Source: Linum tenue
Taxonomy: Eukaryota > Streptophyta > Magnoliopsida > Malpighiales > Linaceae
Reading direction: 5' to 3'
DNA: 64,000 bases
NCBI GenBank assembly: GCA_946122785.1
Contig: CAMGYJ010000005.1
Location: 34,028,002-34,092,001, forward strand
Position 1 is the first letter of the stretch. Each line of letters starts with the position of its first letter. The position numbers were made by a program, and so were the translations under genes. Positions 10,584-21,974 of the stretch are shown here, piece by piece. The notes under the pieces were generated by a model. The model searched no databases and was not told the DNA's origin. It saw nothing but the letters and a program-made list of their open reading frames with translations.

Positions 10584-13034
10584 TCAATGGCGGCAGAAGT
10601 TCTCAAAACCCATGTATTCTCTCTTCTCCAGCTTCTCAACCATGTTGACTATCCCTACCCCTCCTGCAGTAACAACCAAAGTGTAACTTTCTCCAGAAAA
10701 CCAGAAATGGTGACTTTGCACTGAGATGATGATGGTGGTGGTGGAGAAAAAAATGGAAGACAAGAGAGCAGTATACCTAGGGTGATTGCACTGAGGAAAA
10801 TGGTCAAAGCAAGGATGAAGATGATGATTGAAGCCCTCCCAAGAACTGCAATGATCTTTCTCACCACATGTTGCCCAGCCAGAGCAGCAATGGTCGATAC
10901 CACCACGAAATAAGCAGCTGCAACCATAGATTTTCAAGCAGCCATAGTCAAGACTAATTATCAGACAAGTGTAAGCACTAGACCAAGCCCTTGTTCGTCA
11001 TGTTAACAAACAATTCAAGTACAAATGTTTCGACGGGTTAGAGTCACGATGGATGCGAGACTGACCATAGGGGATAGGGAAGCGTTTGAGGAGGTAGTAC
11101 TGGACTACAGACATTGAAGATGAGAACACCATTGCAAAGGTTGATGTTGCACTTGCCACCTGCATTACAGGTGAGGTTGTGAGAGTTTATGTAAATCTCA
11201 GATTATAGTGTTTGATTTTCAATAAATGTTTGATTTCCCTAAGTAGCAAGTTTTACCTACCTGAGGAGGGATACCAAGTTCAAGGAAAAGAGGCCCCAAG
11301 ATGAAGCCACCACCAAGGCCAAGGAGGCCACCAACCATCCCAGCCACAATCCCACAGCAACAGTAGAGCAACAACTGATGCAACTTCCAGTTGGTGATTT
11401 GCTTCCCTCTGGAAGCTATCACCCTTTTCCCTTTCCACAGCCACACCGCTTCATACACTGACACAGACACTGCAATTGGTACCTACAGTACAAACCATTG
11501 CAGCAACATTTCTTCTTTTGAGTTGCTACAGCAAAATATAAGCACTACTGTTAATTAAGAAAGTCTGAAATGGGTATTACCTGCAAGGCATTCAAGATCC
11601 AGTATGTGACAGAGCAAGTTGGAACATATGTCTGCGTTACAAAGTCACACGAATCGATCGATTCAGTCTATCGAAGAATTTCGCGCGACACTGAAAAAAG
11701 GTGAAGGGAAGTTGTGTGCCGGTACCTTAACTAGTTGAACTAGAAGGAATCCCACCCAGACATAAACCAGCATTGCCATCTCTTTCCAGTGTATGTTCTG
11801 TGATAAGGAAACCTGATAACAATAGCAGAAAAAAGGAACAACAGAGAGCACATAAGTAACTAGATGGGATTAGTTTCTGCTGAAAACAGTAAATATGAAT
11901 AAACTCACCTCATCATCTTTATCATGGAGAGCTGCTGGCCCACTTGGCAGCCTCTTATAGTCTTGTTCACCACCATTGCCATGATCTGCAGAAATTTACC
12001 TCAGTAAATTATACACTTCACAGTATACTACCCATTTTTCTTTATATGGTTAGGCATTAACAAAATGGTCAGTACCATCATGATCTGTTTTGGGTTGTGA
12101 TTCCATCTGCCTGGAAGCTTCCTTCATCATTGTTTCCTTCTTCCATGTCTCTATACCTTTGGATAAAGCCTTTGTTGATGTACCTGCAGAGTAGTCAATT
12201 GCAGAGTTAGCCCCATTAATTCAATTCCAACTACTACTGTTATTTTTATCTTTCCAGTAACTAGTGATCACCAACTTGCCTATGAAGAGAATGATGAGGA
12301 GAACAGTGACCATCCAGTCAGCAAACATGACATTGAACGCGACACCGATGCTGATCCCAAGCATCAGCATCGGCTGAAACAGGAGGGCAAGGTCGTAGTC
12401 AATGAGTGGCATGTCCAGCGTCGGATGCCTCAGTCTCAGGTTGTAGTAAACTGTTGATCCAGCAGCGCCCGTTATCATGCCTGCAGAATTCACCACCACC
12501 ATCCATCATTAATTAAAAAAAAACGTTACAGCACATGGTTAAACTATGAAGTTGAAAAGCTCGCGTTGATCTTTACACTTGGAAATGGCAGTTGAGGACT
12601 TGGGATCGAAGCCGACGATCAATGTAAGCATGGGAACAAAGATGCCACCACCTCCAACTCCCCCAACGCTGCCAAATGCAGCTCCAAAGAAGCCTACTAC
12701 TGCTCCTACCACAATCTTCCATCCAAACTCCATTTCCTGAAAAGTTTAGGGATTAGAATTGAAGAACAATCGGAGGGGGGAAAGGGTGCGAAAAGGGAAC
12801 AGAATTGGTATTACTCACAGGCCAGACAGGCTCATAAGATGACTTGCCACTCTGCCACAGGAAATGAACCATTCTTGTCAGGAACTGATCTTGTCTAATT
12901 TCTTTCTGCACTTCTTCAGTTTCATCTCCTAACATTCTATGTGCTGCAGTGGCTATGATTCTGATGGTAAGCAGCCATAGAATTGTCATCCAGGCTGCTA
13001 CTGATCTTTGGCTGAGCTTGTTGTTCTGATCCAT
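10584..13034 (-). CDS. Sulfite exporter TauE/SafE family protein
   Basis: Multi-pass membrane protein of the plant TauE/SafE family, proposed anion transporters whose plant substrates are unsettled. Eleven exons: 12819-13034, 12577-12736, 12280-12480, 12076-12183, 11909-11985, 11726-11812, 11581-11631, 11261-11482, 11066-11159, 10777-10917, 10584-10663; 478 residues, all phases consistent. An N-terminal hydrophobic segment (residues about 14-30) may be a signal or anchor. The two family repeats each carry a glycine-rich hairpin: [15 protein letters not shown] in the first half and [12 protein letters not shown] in the second. The C-terminus ends [12 protein letters not shown] charged loop separates the halves. 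Intron 3 uses a GC donor (ATAG|GCAAGT), the common non-canonical class. Start chosen at 13034; an upstream in-frame ATG would add 19 residues. Confidence 0.9.
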
Positions 13035-13695
13035 TGTTTTCTTTTCCTTCAAGTTAACTGATGAGAATGCTGCAGGAAGAACTGTGTGCAAGAGGGAAAG
13101 ATGATAATATATGAGTTGTTTAAATGTTCACTCCTTTGGCTGCTCAGTCTTAAAGTTGCTTCTGCATGTGTGGGGTAGTTTCCTAATTCGACCCGGATAT
13201 GAAATTCTGAGGCGTCCTTTTGTGATTCCTTTCAGAGGAAGGTGGCATGGGTGTGACCAAAGCAACTTTGGTACCGGTATTTGAGATGCATCGACATTTG
13301 TATCGAATTTATCGATGTTACCAAATTTATTCTGAGGTGTGTACTTCCAGTGTGAAGTTGCAGTCGGAACTTAAACGGGAAATGCGTACTGCTGTTTTTA
13401 GCTAAAGGTTAAGCTGTTGGGTTTCCTGTAAAAATGACGTTACTCCGTGCACAGAAAAGAAACAGCCTCTGAATACGGCTGTCTTGTAATGCAAGCAACC
13501 GAAGGAGGAAAAGAAAGAGGAAAGTGGTAAAAAAATCCAAAGTGGCGAAATTTCCTGTAGTAGTGCAAGGAGGTGTTCCTCAAAGAACAACGAGAATCAT
13601 TCAGCTGGGAGGTTAATTATATCTCACATATTCAACCCGGAAATCTTTCGTATTGACCGGATATGAAAACACTAAAAAGTAGAGGTGATAATTTT
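13035..13695. other. Intergenic, upstream of the TauE/SafE gene
   Basis: Promoter side of the TauE/SafE gene. I see no gene, RNA or clear repeat boundary here. Confidence 0.5.
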
Positions 13696-13775
13696 AGTGA
13701 TAATGATTAGAATAAAATATTTTTAGTGACGAACATGAATTTTTTTTAGTAATCCAACTAAACTTGCAATTTACC
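13696..13775. repeat. Solo MULE TIR remnant (family of elements A and B)
   Basis: About 80 bases match the right terminus of element A: AGTGACGAACATGAATTT followed by AAACTTGCAATTTACC. No partner end is nearby, so this is the relic of a lost copy. Confidence 0.6.
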
Positions 13776-13884
13776 ATCTTAATTTTGTTCCTTAGCAAAT
13801 TTTGAACAATTTTGACTTCATTCCCATAGGCCATAACCATCCTCTCCAACGATCTCCAAAATCCCATTGCTTGTTGGATATTAT

Positions 13885-14175
13885 TGTTAGGGTGTGGTAT
13901 AAGATCCAGCATAACCTTCTCCCAACAACTCGAGTTATTGAGACCAACTGGTTTATGACATGGTATCAGAGCTGGTTTGGCCAAGTGGTCGTGTGTTCGA
14001 ATCTCCACGACCCCCAATATTAACAGTTGATTAAAGCACAAGGTATGGTGGGCCTGTGCAAATTTCAAGCCCATGAGTTGGCTTTCGTTTGAGGGGGCGT
14101 GTTAGGGTGTGGTATAAGATCCAGCATAACCTTCTCCCAACAACTCGAGTTATTGGGATCAACTGGTTCTTGACA
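13885..14175 (+). mobile_element. Complete 291-bp TRIM/SMART LTR retrotransposon
   Basis: Two 76-bp LTRs (13885-13960 and 14100-14175) start TGTTAGG and end TGACA, so they have TG...CA ends; they differ at only a few positions. Directly after the left LTR is TGGTATCAGAGC (13961-13972), the primer-binding site for initiator tRNA-Met. A purine run (GAGGGGG) sits just before the right LTR. ATTAT flanks both sides (13880-13884 and 14176-14180), a 5-bp target duplication. It has no coding capacity and must move in trans. It is among the smallest LTR elements possible. Confidence 0.93.
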
Positions 14176-14340
14176 ATTATCAAGCGGGCCTTTTCCAATC
14201 TACCAAGTCATGTACTTTCCTCGTGTCTAATTTAATCAGCATTTCCGATGTCACTTCATGGACTCTTAACAGTGAGAGTGAGTGGCGTCTTTGAATAGCT
14301 CACTCACTCGTGAAGGTTGATTGCACTTGCACCTTGCAAG

Positions 14341-14772
14341 TAGGGCTGCAAGTAGCGATGCAAATAAGTCGAGTTTTGTCCCAACTCGAAGTCGAGCTAG
14401 TTTGGTTACTAAAATCTTGACTCGTATTTGATATATTCAGTTTGTATGTCATATATGATAAATGTGATTAATGTCAAAATGAAAATTATAATAATAATAT
14501 TTGTGTTCATATTATTTAGTTAATAAATTTTAACTAATCGAAGTAATTTATGATACATAATTTCTTTTTAAAATTAAATAAGACATCTCATGAACTGTAA
14601 ATGAGTCAGCTCACGAGTTGAACTCAACAAGACACCAAGTCGAGCTAGCTCGCGAGCTGCTGCATGCTTAACTAAAACTCCGCTCGTTTGTAAACAAGTC
14701 GAGTTTCGAACAAATTTTTCTCGAGTCGAATGCCAAACCGTTCACGAGCAAGTCGGCTCATTTGCAGCCCTA
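14341..14772. mobile_element. hAT-like MITE
   Basis: The ends are TAGGGCTGCAA and TTGCAGCCCTA, a perfect 11-bp inverted pair, with subterminal GTCGAG and GAGCTAG motifs. The interior is AT-rich and non-coding. I found no matching 8-bp target duplication, so one flank may have changed. Confidence 0.7.
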
Positions 14773-15169
14773 GGAGAAGACTGTGTTCTTGATTTTAAAC
14801 CTCAGAGATTGGTATTGTTTAGTCCTGCTTGATTTCATCACTTGCGATTCTGGGCATTCCGTCCCGTTGTTAGTTTCTTTTCGGCTAAATTGCAAGTTTG
14901 GTCACTAGAATTACTCAAAAATTTCACGTTTGCCACTGAAATTAATTTATTTCATCCGTAATCACTTAAATTGAGTTAACAGTTCAAGTTTGGTCACTGC
15001 CCGTTAGTCTCCGTTAACTTTTGCTGATGTGGCGGTCAACTCTTATAGTTGACCGTTAAATGAGTGACGTGGCAATTAAAATAATAATAATAAATAAAAT
15101 TTAATTATTTTTTATTTTCCACCTAATTATTTTAAAAATTAAAAAAAGAAAATCCTAAATAGCATTAGC

Positions 15170-15292
15170 TTACTCGTGATTAGAGAACTCGGAGAGCTTC
15201 CCGCGCCGGGAGAAGACGATGACTGCAACCTCGCCGTCGCAGAATACAGACATCACGTGAGCTTTCTTGAGCAGCCCATACTTCGGCTTCGA
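15170..15292 (-). pseudogene. Captured MADS-box domain fragment
   Basis: About 41 residues align with the core of a plant MADS domain: [21 protein letters not shown] followed by a [10 protein letters not shown] segment, against the family pattern SKRRNGLLKKA.ELSVLCDAE.ALIVFS.RGKL. The DNA-contacting N-terminal arm (MGRGK) is absent and upstream sequence does not continue the family. It ends at the left TIR. No K-box follows. It is a captured, non-functional piece. Confidence 0.75.
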
Positions 15293-15769
15293 TATTTCTT
15301 GGCCGCAGCAAAGGAGGAGAGCCAATGGAGGCTTCCACACGGCTGGTTTGAGATCTATCAATATATTGTCTTTTGCACGAATTAATTAACTGATGGCAGA
15401 TAACCGAATTGGAAAACCCTAAAGATAGAGAGACTGAGAAGGAAGAAATTGGGGTTGTGGATGGTGGAGGGATCTTGTTTTGGTCTGCGGCCACAAGGAA
15501 GGAATTGAATGGATGGTGGAGAATATGACTTTTGGGATGGAAATGGAAGTGGAGACGACATTTGTTTGTTTAAGAGTTTCCCCTTTTGCCCCATTGTACG
15601 TATTCATCTATCTATCTACCTACCTCAGCTCCACAGCTCAATCTCATCCCCTCTTACCAGGCTCAACCGTTTCTACTCTATCTTCCTCAACAACAATCTC
15701 CAGGCCCTGGTCACAGTGTAGACCTTGCTTGTGGCCGTGTACCATTTTGACAGGTAAGCTTCAGGAACG

Positions 15770-16054
15770 ATTTCGAAATCTGGGTCCAAGAAAAACCTCC
15801 TCCTCCACAACCGCTGCCGCCGCCGCACTCCAGGCATCTCCGCACTCCACCCATCGGCCATCGCTTCTTCCCCGATCTGGACCGCACGCCCTCCTTCGAT
15901 CATCGCGGCGGCGAACTCGGCCGCCTCGTTCGCAAACATAGGGACCAGCCGCAGCGTGAGCTCCAGCGACGGCTGGTTGGTCCTCCTTCGGCCCCGTCGG
16001 CAACAACGTTTACCTTCTCAACCCGGTGACCGAAGAGAAGTTAGCGGCAAGTTA
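15770..16054 (+). pseudogene. Captured fragment, possibly F-box/DUF295-type
   Basis: The plus strand of element B's interior ends with a frame reading GNNVYLLNPVTEEKLAAS and a stop. This resembles the YLLNP.T.E block of plant F-box/DUF295 proteins. A neighbouring frame reads SSDGWLVLL just before it, so the block seems frameshifted. Upstream GC-rich sequence is in mixed frames. Donor family is tentative; no functional product is expected. Confidence 0.35.
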
Positions 16055-16701
16055 GGTTTTATTTTAAATTTTTAAAATAATTAGGTGGAAAATATGAAAT
16101 AATTAAATTTTATTTTTTATTATTATTTTAATTGCCACGTCACTCATTTAACGGTCAACTATAAGAGTTGACCGCCACATCAGCAAAAGTTAACGGAGAC
16201 TAACGGCCAGTGACCAAACTTGAACTGTTAACTTAATTTAAGTGACTACGGATGGAATAAATTGATTTCAGTGACAAACGTGAAATTTTTTTTGAGTAAT
16301 TCTAGTATCTTTTCACTCTATGAAATAGGACACAGACTAGACTAAGCACCAATATACAAATATGCAACCCACCAATATCCCTAATATAAAACAGATTAGA
16401 GACAGAGAGAGATAGGAGCTTTCAACCAAACTGGCAGAGAAACACATTAAACAATACAGATAACCAAGTAAATCCTGCAGGCTGCAGCCAGTACCTTGAG
16501 ACTTGCGACACAAAACACCAACCAAATGTGATCCACCCAGCAACTAATTCAACAGACCTTTCTTCAGTACAAAAAACACGAAACCAAAAAAACCTTCAAA
16601 ACAAATTTCATCTCAATCTCACCGCTACAGGCTTCAAGGAAAGTCTTGTGGGATTCCCTTGAAAACCAGCCCGATGTCCTTGCAGAAGCTCTTCCCCAAT
16701 A

Positions 16702-19700
16702 TTAGCGGTAATCATCATCATCATCACCCACCTGATATGATCGATCACGGCCAGCAGTGTATTGATCGCCATAACGGTCTTGATCGCCTTCTTGAACATC
16801 CATGTCGTCATATTGCTGCTCCCTACCACGATGACGGTCATACTGCTTATATCGTTGTTGATCATCGACAGACCGCTTATGTCCCCCTTGATCAGATTGA
16901 TCGTACCACCCAGGATCGTCCTCTGCATCACCACCATCATAATCACGACGGTCCCTATTATGCTTTGAGTCGTCACGTTGGTAATCATATTCTCGATCAC
17001 GGGAGCGTCCACGAAGGTCATCATCACCGCCATCCCTCTCCCTCTCTCTTGTCCGATCGCGGTGGTCTCTACCACCACGATCGCGACGGCCATCCCTACT
17101 ATCTCTTTCTCGGTCTCGGTCTCGGCCTCCTCGCTCTCTCTCCCTCTCACCCCTATCACGGTCTCTGTGATGCCTATCCTCCCTGTTGTTGTCACGATCC
17201 CTTGGGCGATCATGGGATCTCTCGCGGGACTTCTCTCTTTCTCTCTCCTTCTCCCTCCCTCTCTCCCGCGACTTCTCCCTATAATAGATCACCGTCGGAT
17301 ATAAACAAAAATTCAGAACAGAACATACAAAGAAAAATAGTAAATTAAACAAGATATACACAACCTTCATTCTGTCTTCTATATAAATCAAACAAGACGA
17401 GGCAACTTACCGTTCAACATGGTGATCATCACGAGCCTTTGGTTCCTCAGATCGTGATGTACCTCCAGGTTGCTGAGCTTCTCTGTAAAAAAACAAACCA
17501 AAGCACATTTTAGTAGACATAAATTTCTCCAACAGAAGCAGATCAATGTCCACGATAATTAATGATGCAGGCGGTGTCAAAATGGTTTCCAATGACACAC
17601 AACGAGTATATCATTTTCAGAAACATATAACAATCAAAATAATTACGGATGCAAGTTAATTTATCCTTAATTTGGCAAAATGAACAGCCCAAGACAACCA
17701 ATTAGGTCTCTATCAGGGACATATGATGAGACAACATGCAGCTACAGTTTACAACGCTATTAAGTATTTAACCACAACAAACAATGCCTCCCAAAGTACC
17801 TCGTAGCAACCTCTTCGCTACCTACTCTGCTAGTTCCAAGTCCACCACCAAGCCTGCGAGGCCTCCAATTTGGCACGGTTCTACCACGTTCGACATCAAC
17901 AAGTACCCTTCTACCATCAATCTTTCTCCCATCAGCTTGCTTATATGCAGCTGCCAAACATATAAGCACAAATCAGAAAGCCATACAGAAGAAGAGTAGA
18001 AGATAATGTACAAGAATGAGCTCAAACCTTTCATGTCCCGTGTATGCACATATTCTATGAAAGCATAGCCTCTAGGTTTGTTTGTATCCTTGTCTGTCAC
18101 GAGGCGGACCTGCAATGCTCAAAGCAAGAGAATGATCTAATGCACAAAGAAAATAAAATGAATCTCTGTCACCTATTTTCCATATAGAGTGCACTTTTAT
18201 GGAAACTTTTGAACTACAAATTCCTAAAATGGCACGGCAGACAGGCACTAAGCCTAATGAGCCGTGCTCACCTTCAATAAAAGGGCTGCCAATTGTGAGA
18301 TGCATCACCGCCAGTGCTAGAGTTGCAGTAAAACTGATATATCGTGCCATATTTACCATTTCTTGGACAGAAAAGACTAACCGTCCCCTTACCAGGGAGC
18401 AATGTTCTAATTGGGAGACAGTAAGAAAATGAAGGAAATACCAGAAGAACATCTTCACAATTGCTGAAGTGTTTTGGTAGCCTTAAATGTCAAAAGTAAG
18501 AGTTTTAGTAGCAGAAATTGTACTATGATAAGTCCAGATAAAGAGATAAGAGGTGCTAATACTCCCAACTTTGTTACCAAGAGTAGGAGAAAAAACAGAT
18601 GCCAGCCTTCTTTTGTTGCATAGGACAAAGGGCAAGTGCTCTAAGCTCGGATCAATTACGATTTTCAGCTTGACCAGCAGGAGGCAACATCTTTGCATTT
18701 GGAATGGCAAGATAAATAAAGAGCCTAGATTTCCATTTGAGGAACAAAATAAACAAACCCCTTACCACAGATCTCCCACTGTCATGAATCTTAGCAGATC
18801 ATACTACTTAGAAACTGAAACATTTCCTAATCCCAAGATAATTTCTAAAACCAACTACAACAAACAGAGTTATCAAAGGATCAGCTCATGAAATCCATGT
18901 TAATACCAGTGAATAAGCAGTGATACCTGTCCTATTACCTGACCTGCATACTTCACCCGAGTCACTGATGCTAGAAATTAGAGAGAAGATCAACAGTCTT
19001 CCATATTATTGAGTACAGAATGCACTAACCACAGCGCACATACCACATGTTAAACGGAAGAAACCTTTTTCTTTGGCAAATCATACCTGTGGTTTTACTA
19101 ATAATTGTTTCTCGAACAAGCTTTAGAACTTGAAAAATTGGCATGACATTAATTTTTTTAAGTGACCACAGAGGCAGACATGCGAAATAAAGACATAGGA
19201 ACAAATAGCCTCAGGTTTAGTTAAGAATTTAGGATCCTTTAACTGTTTAGCAAAGGTGAATAATAATATTGTTAAATATCTGCTTACCAAACCTCCTTGC
19301 TTATATTCAAAAGTACCTACCCTTTTTATTGGTCCATAAGACTCAAACTCCCTTTTAACTCTACTCTCAGATGTCTCGTAGTTCTGCAAGAAAAGATTAA
19401 GCAACTTAGATAGAGTCACCATAAACAAAAAAAATAAAATAACTGAAAAGCAAAAAAAGAGAACTAAAGGTAAGACTCACAAGCCTAGCCACAAACAATG
19501 TTTTGTACGGATCTCCTGAGACATTCGAGTCATTAGTGGGATCATCTGGATGAGAGAAAAGGAGTACAAACATGTTAGAACTACAAGATGTGTACCAACA
19601 TGTTAGAACTACAAGATTTATTCTGTGCATATAGATAAGATTCAGGCAAGAGAACGAAAGTCTCACAGTTTTTAAGTTCATCAGCAGCAATCTCTGCACC

Positions 19701-20728
19701 TTTTTCCAATCGTAGCTTGTGGATTCTGGCTCTTCTTTGTGCCTGGATAAAACAGACAACAAAATCATGATTTCAAATCTATGGAATGTACAAAAAAAAC
19801 AGAGAATGAGCAACTTCAAAACAAGACACAGTTCCAGAAAGAACTTCAGAAAGATGGAGACATACAGGAGTTTCGGCTTTTTCAACAGGTGGAGCATATT
19901 CAGGGTCACCAGGCTCCGCAAAATTGCTCACAAATTGTGCCATACCTTTGAAAACAACGAAAAGAGACAAAACCCCAGAACACCAGAGGGATTAGAACCC
20001 AATACAGAGCTATGCACATAAGGGAAGATATTAAGCAATACCATCAAGATATATAAAAAAAAAAGTGATACCAGAGTAGGGTGGGCATTTTCTCTTCTCA
20101 GGAGGGGGTTTGAAGTCCAATGGAGGACGAGGCTCAAAAAGCTTCAAAAGGGTGTTTGTCAACCCAGTTGGGTGGCTTTGCCCAATCTGCAAAAAGTAAC
20201 CACAACATTCAACATCGACTTACCCAGACCCAAACAGCTTAACTACACAAACCTCTCTAACCAACAATTATCAGTGTGCAGCACCATATACAGCTAACTA
20301 CTAGAAATATTTGTGAAACCCGCCTGTCCCTCGGTTAGAGATAACTTATTGCATTTGACGACGGGATAAAGATGAAACTCATAGAACAGCTTCATAATCG
20401 CAAGAATGCGATATAACATAACTATTGCGGATGGATTCCATCGATAAATTCCGTATCTATGATGGAGAAATGATGCAGCATGTGATAATGAACATCCTAT
20501 CATCAAGAAACAATCAGATGAAGGAAAAACACCCTGATAAGATAGACGCCAATAGATCACAAATCGGTGATTAGTGTTTCTGTATGAGTCTCGGAGAACG
20601 AGAAAACCCTAGCTCTAAAGGGAACGAACCAGTTTGAGCTGGAGAACGTTAGCTCGGTTCTGCGCCTTGGTGGCGCCGCGAACGGCAGTGTTCTGGTTGC
20701 GCATGAACGCATCGGTGTAGTCCCCCAT
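16702..20728 (-). CDS. U1-70K: U1 small nuclear ribonucleoprotein 70 kDa protein
   Basis: Core protein of the U1 snRNP, binding U1 snRNA stem-loop I and helping 5' splice-site choice in the nucleus. Ten coding exons: 20630-20728, 20072-20186, 19866-19945, 19667-19742, 19481-19545, 19321-19383, 18028-18109, 17800-17950, 17411-17482, 16702-17278; 459 residues, in phase throughout. The N-terminal U1snRNP70 region contains [11 protein letters not shown] and RKCPPYSG. The RRM (about residues 136-215) has RNP2 TLFVARL and RNP1 RGYAFIEY. The [17 protein letters not shown] box follows, then an Arg/Asp/Glu/Ser-rich tail. The 1.2-kb intron at 18110-19320 cuts the RRM and matches the position of the long, alternatively retained intron known from Arabidopsis U1-70K. 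Open frames on the opposite strand over the RD/RE tail are shadows. Confidence 0.96.
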
Positions 20729-21974
20729 GGCGACGGGATGAAAAAGCTAAGCTCCTATTCGTCTTCGTCGGGAGCGAATTTGCCGCGCTTCAACTTTTAT
20801 CTCCCGGGAATCGCAGAGAAGGAGCAGACGAGATTCGGCCGATCGGAATTTGGGGTCGGCGTCGGGTGGAGGGCTCTTTGAGGCCACAGTCCGGATCCTT
20901 AGTGAACAGCGAATCAGAGGTGAGTTGAATTTATACGAGGCCTTAACTATGTAATGGGCCACGGCCCACGAGACGCTGCTTATGGCGAGTCTAATAAGTT
21001 TTTAAGTGTGTCGAACCTGGCTTTAGCTCGGTAGGTCGTGATCAAGTTTTTAAAATTGGGTTATACAGTTGTGTCGGTTAGCCAGTGAAATTGTTCGATC
21101 AATAATATAATTGATTTTATGTCGGTTCATGTCCGTTTAATAAAAGATGTAGAAATATGAAAAATAATTAACATCGAATGAATATAATCATATATATAAA
21201 TTTAAATCATATTTGAAAACAATTTGCTTACAACCCATATCTATATGTAAATAAAAAATAACGTTCCAAATAAAATAAAAAATACTCATATTTAAATAAA
21301 ATATTTAATGTCACTAGCTAAAAGTTTGTACTTGAATCCAACAAATAACATCAAATTTAATTTTTAATTCATAAAATCAATAATAAATGAATTTTTGAAT
21401 AAAATTCACTAAAATGACATCATTTAGGTTAGATACCGTAAATCGATCACTCTGCTAGCTGTGTTCACCACCGGCATGGCAATCATGCTCAAGATAGACA
21501 AATCTACACATATATGTAAAGTAGAATGAAAAATATTGTTCCGCATTTCAAATTTTCTTGCCCGTGAATTATTTTAGGATGTAATTTTCGTAATTACGTC
21601 CAATTTATTTTTATATATTAAAACTGTTATTATTTTAATTTAAATCTACGTCACTCAAACGAGGAAGAGCACTATATATAACCAACTATACTACACTGTA
21701 TTTAATGCATATTTGATAGTGATGTTTTCACATTTATATTTTATATGAAGTTATTTATATCTTATAGAAAGAGATCAATTCTGGAAAAAAGAACTCAAGT
21801 AACAAATTGGGGGCAAGTGCTATAGTAGTCAATCTAGCTATGGTGCTCATAGCCCTTTTTGTGAGTACATACTCACACAGTGAGGATGAAGGCCACACAG
21901 ACATAACTGAGATCCAAGGGCTGGGCTCAAGGAAGAGCTCCTTTAAGTGGATTTTGGTGGCTTCTCGACTAAGA
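20729..21974. other. Intergenic, U1-70K upstream side and repeat copy
   Basis: Promoter side of U1-70K, then AT-rich DNA. About 21040-21490 is the inverted copy of the repeat at 3005-3390. At 21807 a 72-codon frame (GASAIVVNLAMVLIALFVS, signal-peptide-like) begins only with TTG; I do not call it a gene. Confidence 0.45.
21040..21490. repeat. Inverted copy of the repeat at 3005-3390
   Basis: Reverse complement similarity to 3121-3290, best at 21250-21420 (shared CAACAAATAACATCAA). The flanks carry CCGGCATGGCAATCATG, similar to the GGCATGATTGGCATG-type flank of the other copy. Boundaries are approximate. Confidence 0.5.

Larger units (their letters stand above)
14883..16305. mobile_element. 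Pack-MULE-like element B with a damaged right end
   Basis: The left TIR (about 14883-15140) starts GGCTAAATTGCAAGTTTGG, closely similar to element A. The right TIR (about 16065-16305) is its inverse but stops at GAGTAATTCTAG, lacking about 28 terminal bases. Possible degenerate 9-bp target duplications are TTTCTTTTC on the left and TATCTTTTC on the right. The GC-rich interior carries a MADS-box fragment on minus and an F-box-like fragment on plus, so it captured pieces of at least two genes. It lies in the 3' flank of U1-70K. Confidence 0.78.

Noticed and set aside
13961..14040. tRNA-like sequence with GTGTTCGAATCTCC
   Set aside because: Lies between a primer-binding site and LTR of the TRIM; no cloverleaf can be drawn.
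16608..17348. Long frames on both strands over the U1-70K tail (e.g. His/Tyr-rich 229 codons on plus)
   Set aside because: Low-complexity RD/RE codons give open frames in every phase; only the minus frame joins upstream exons.
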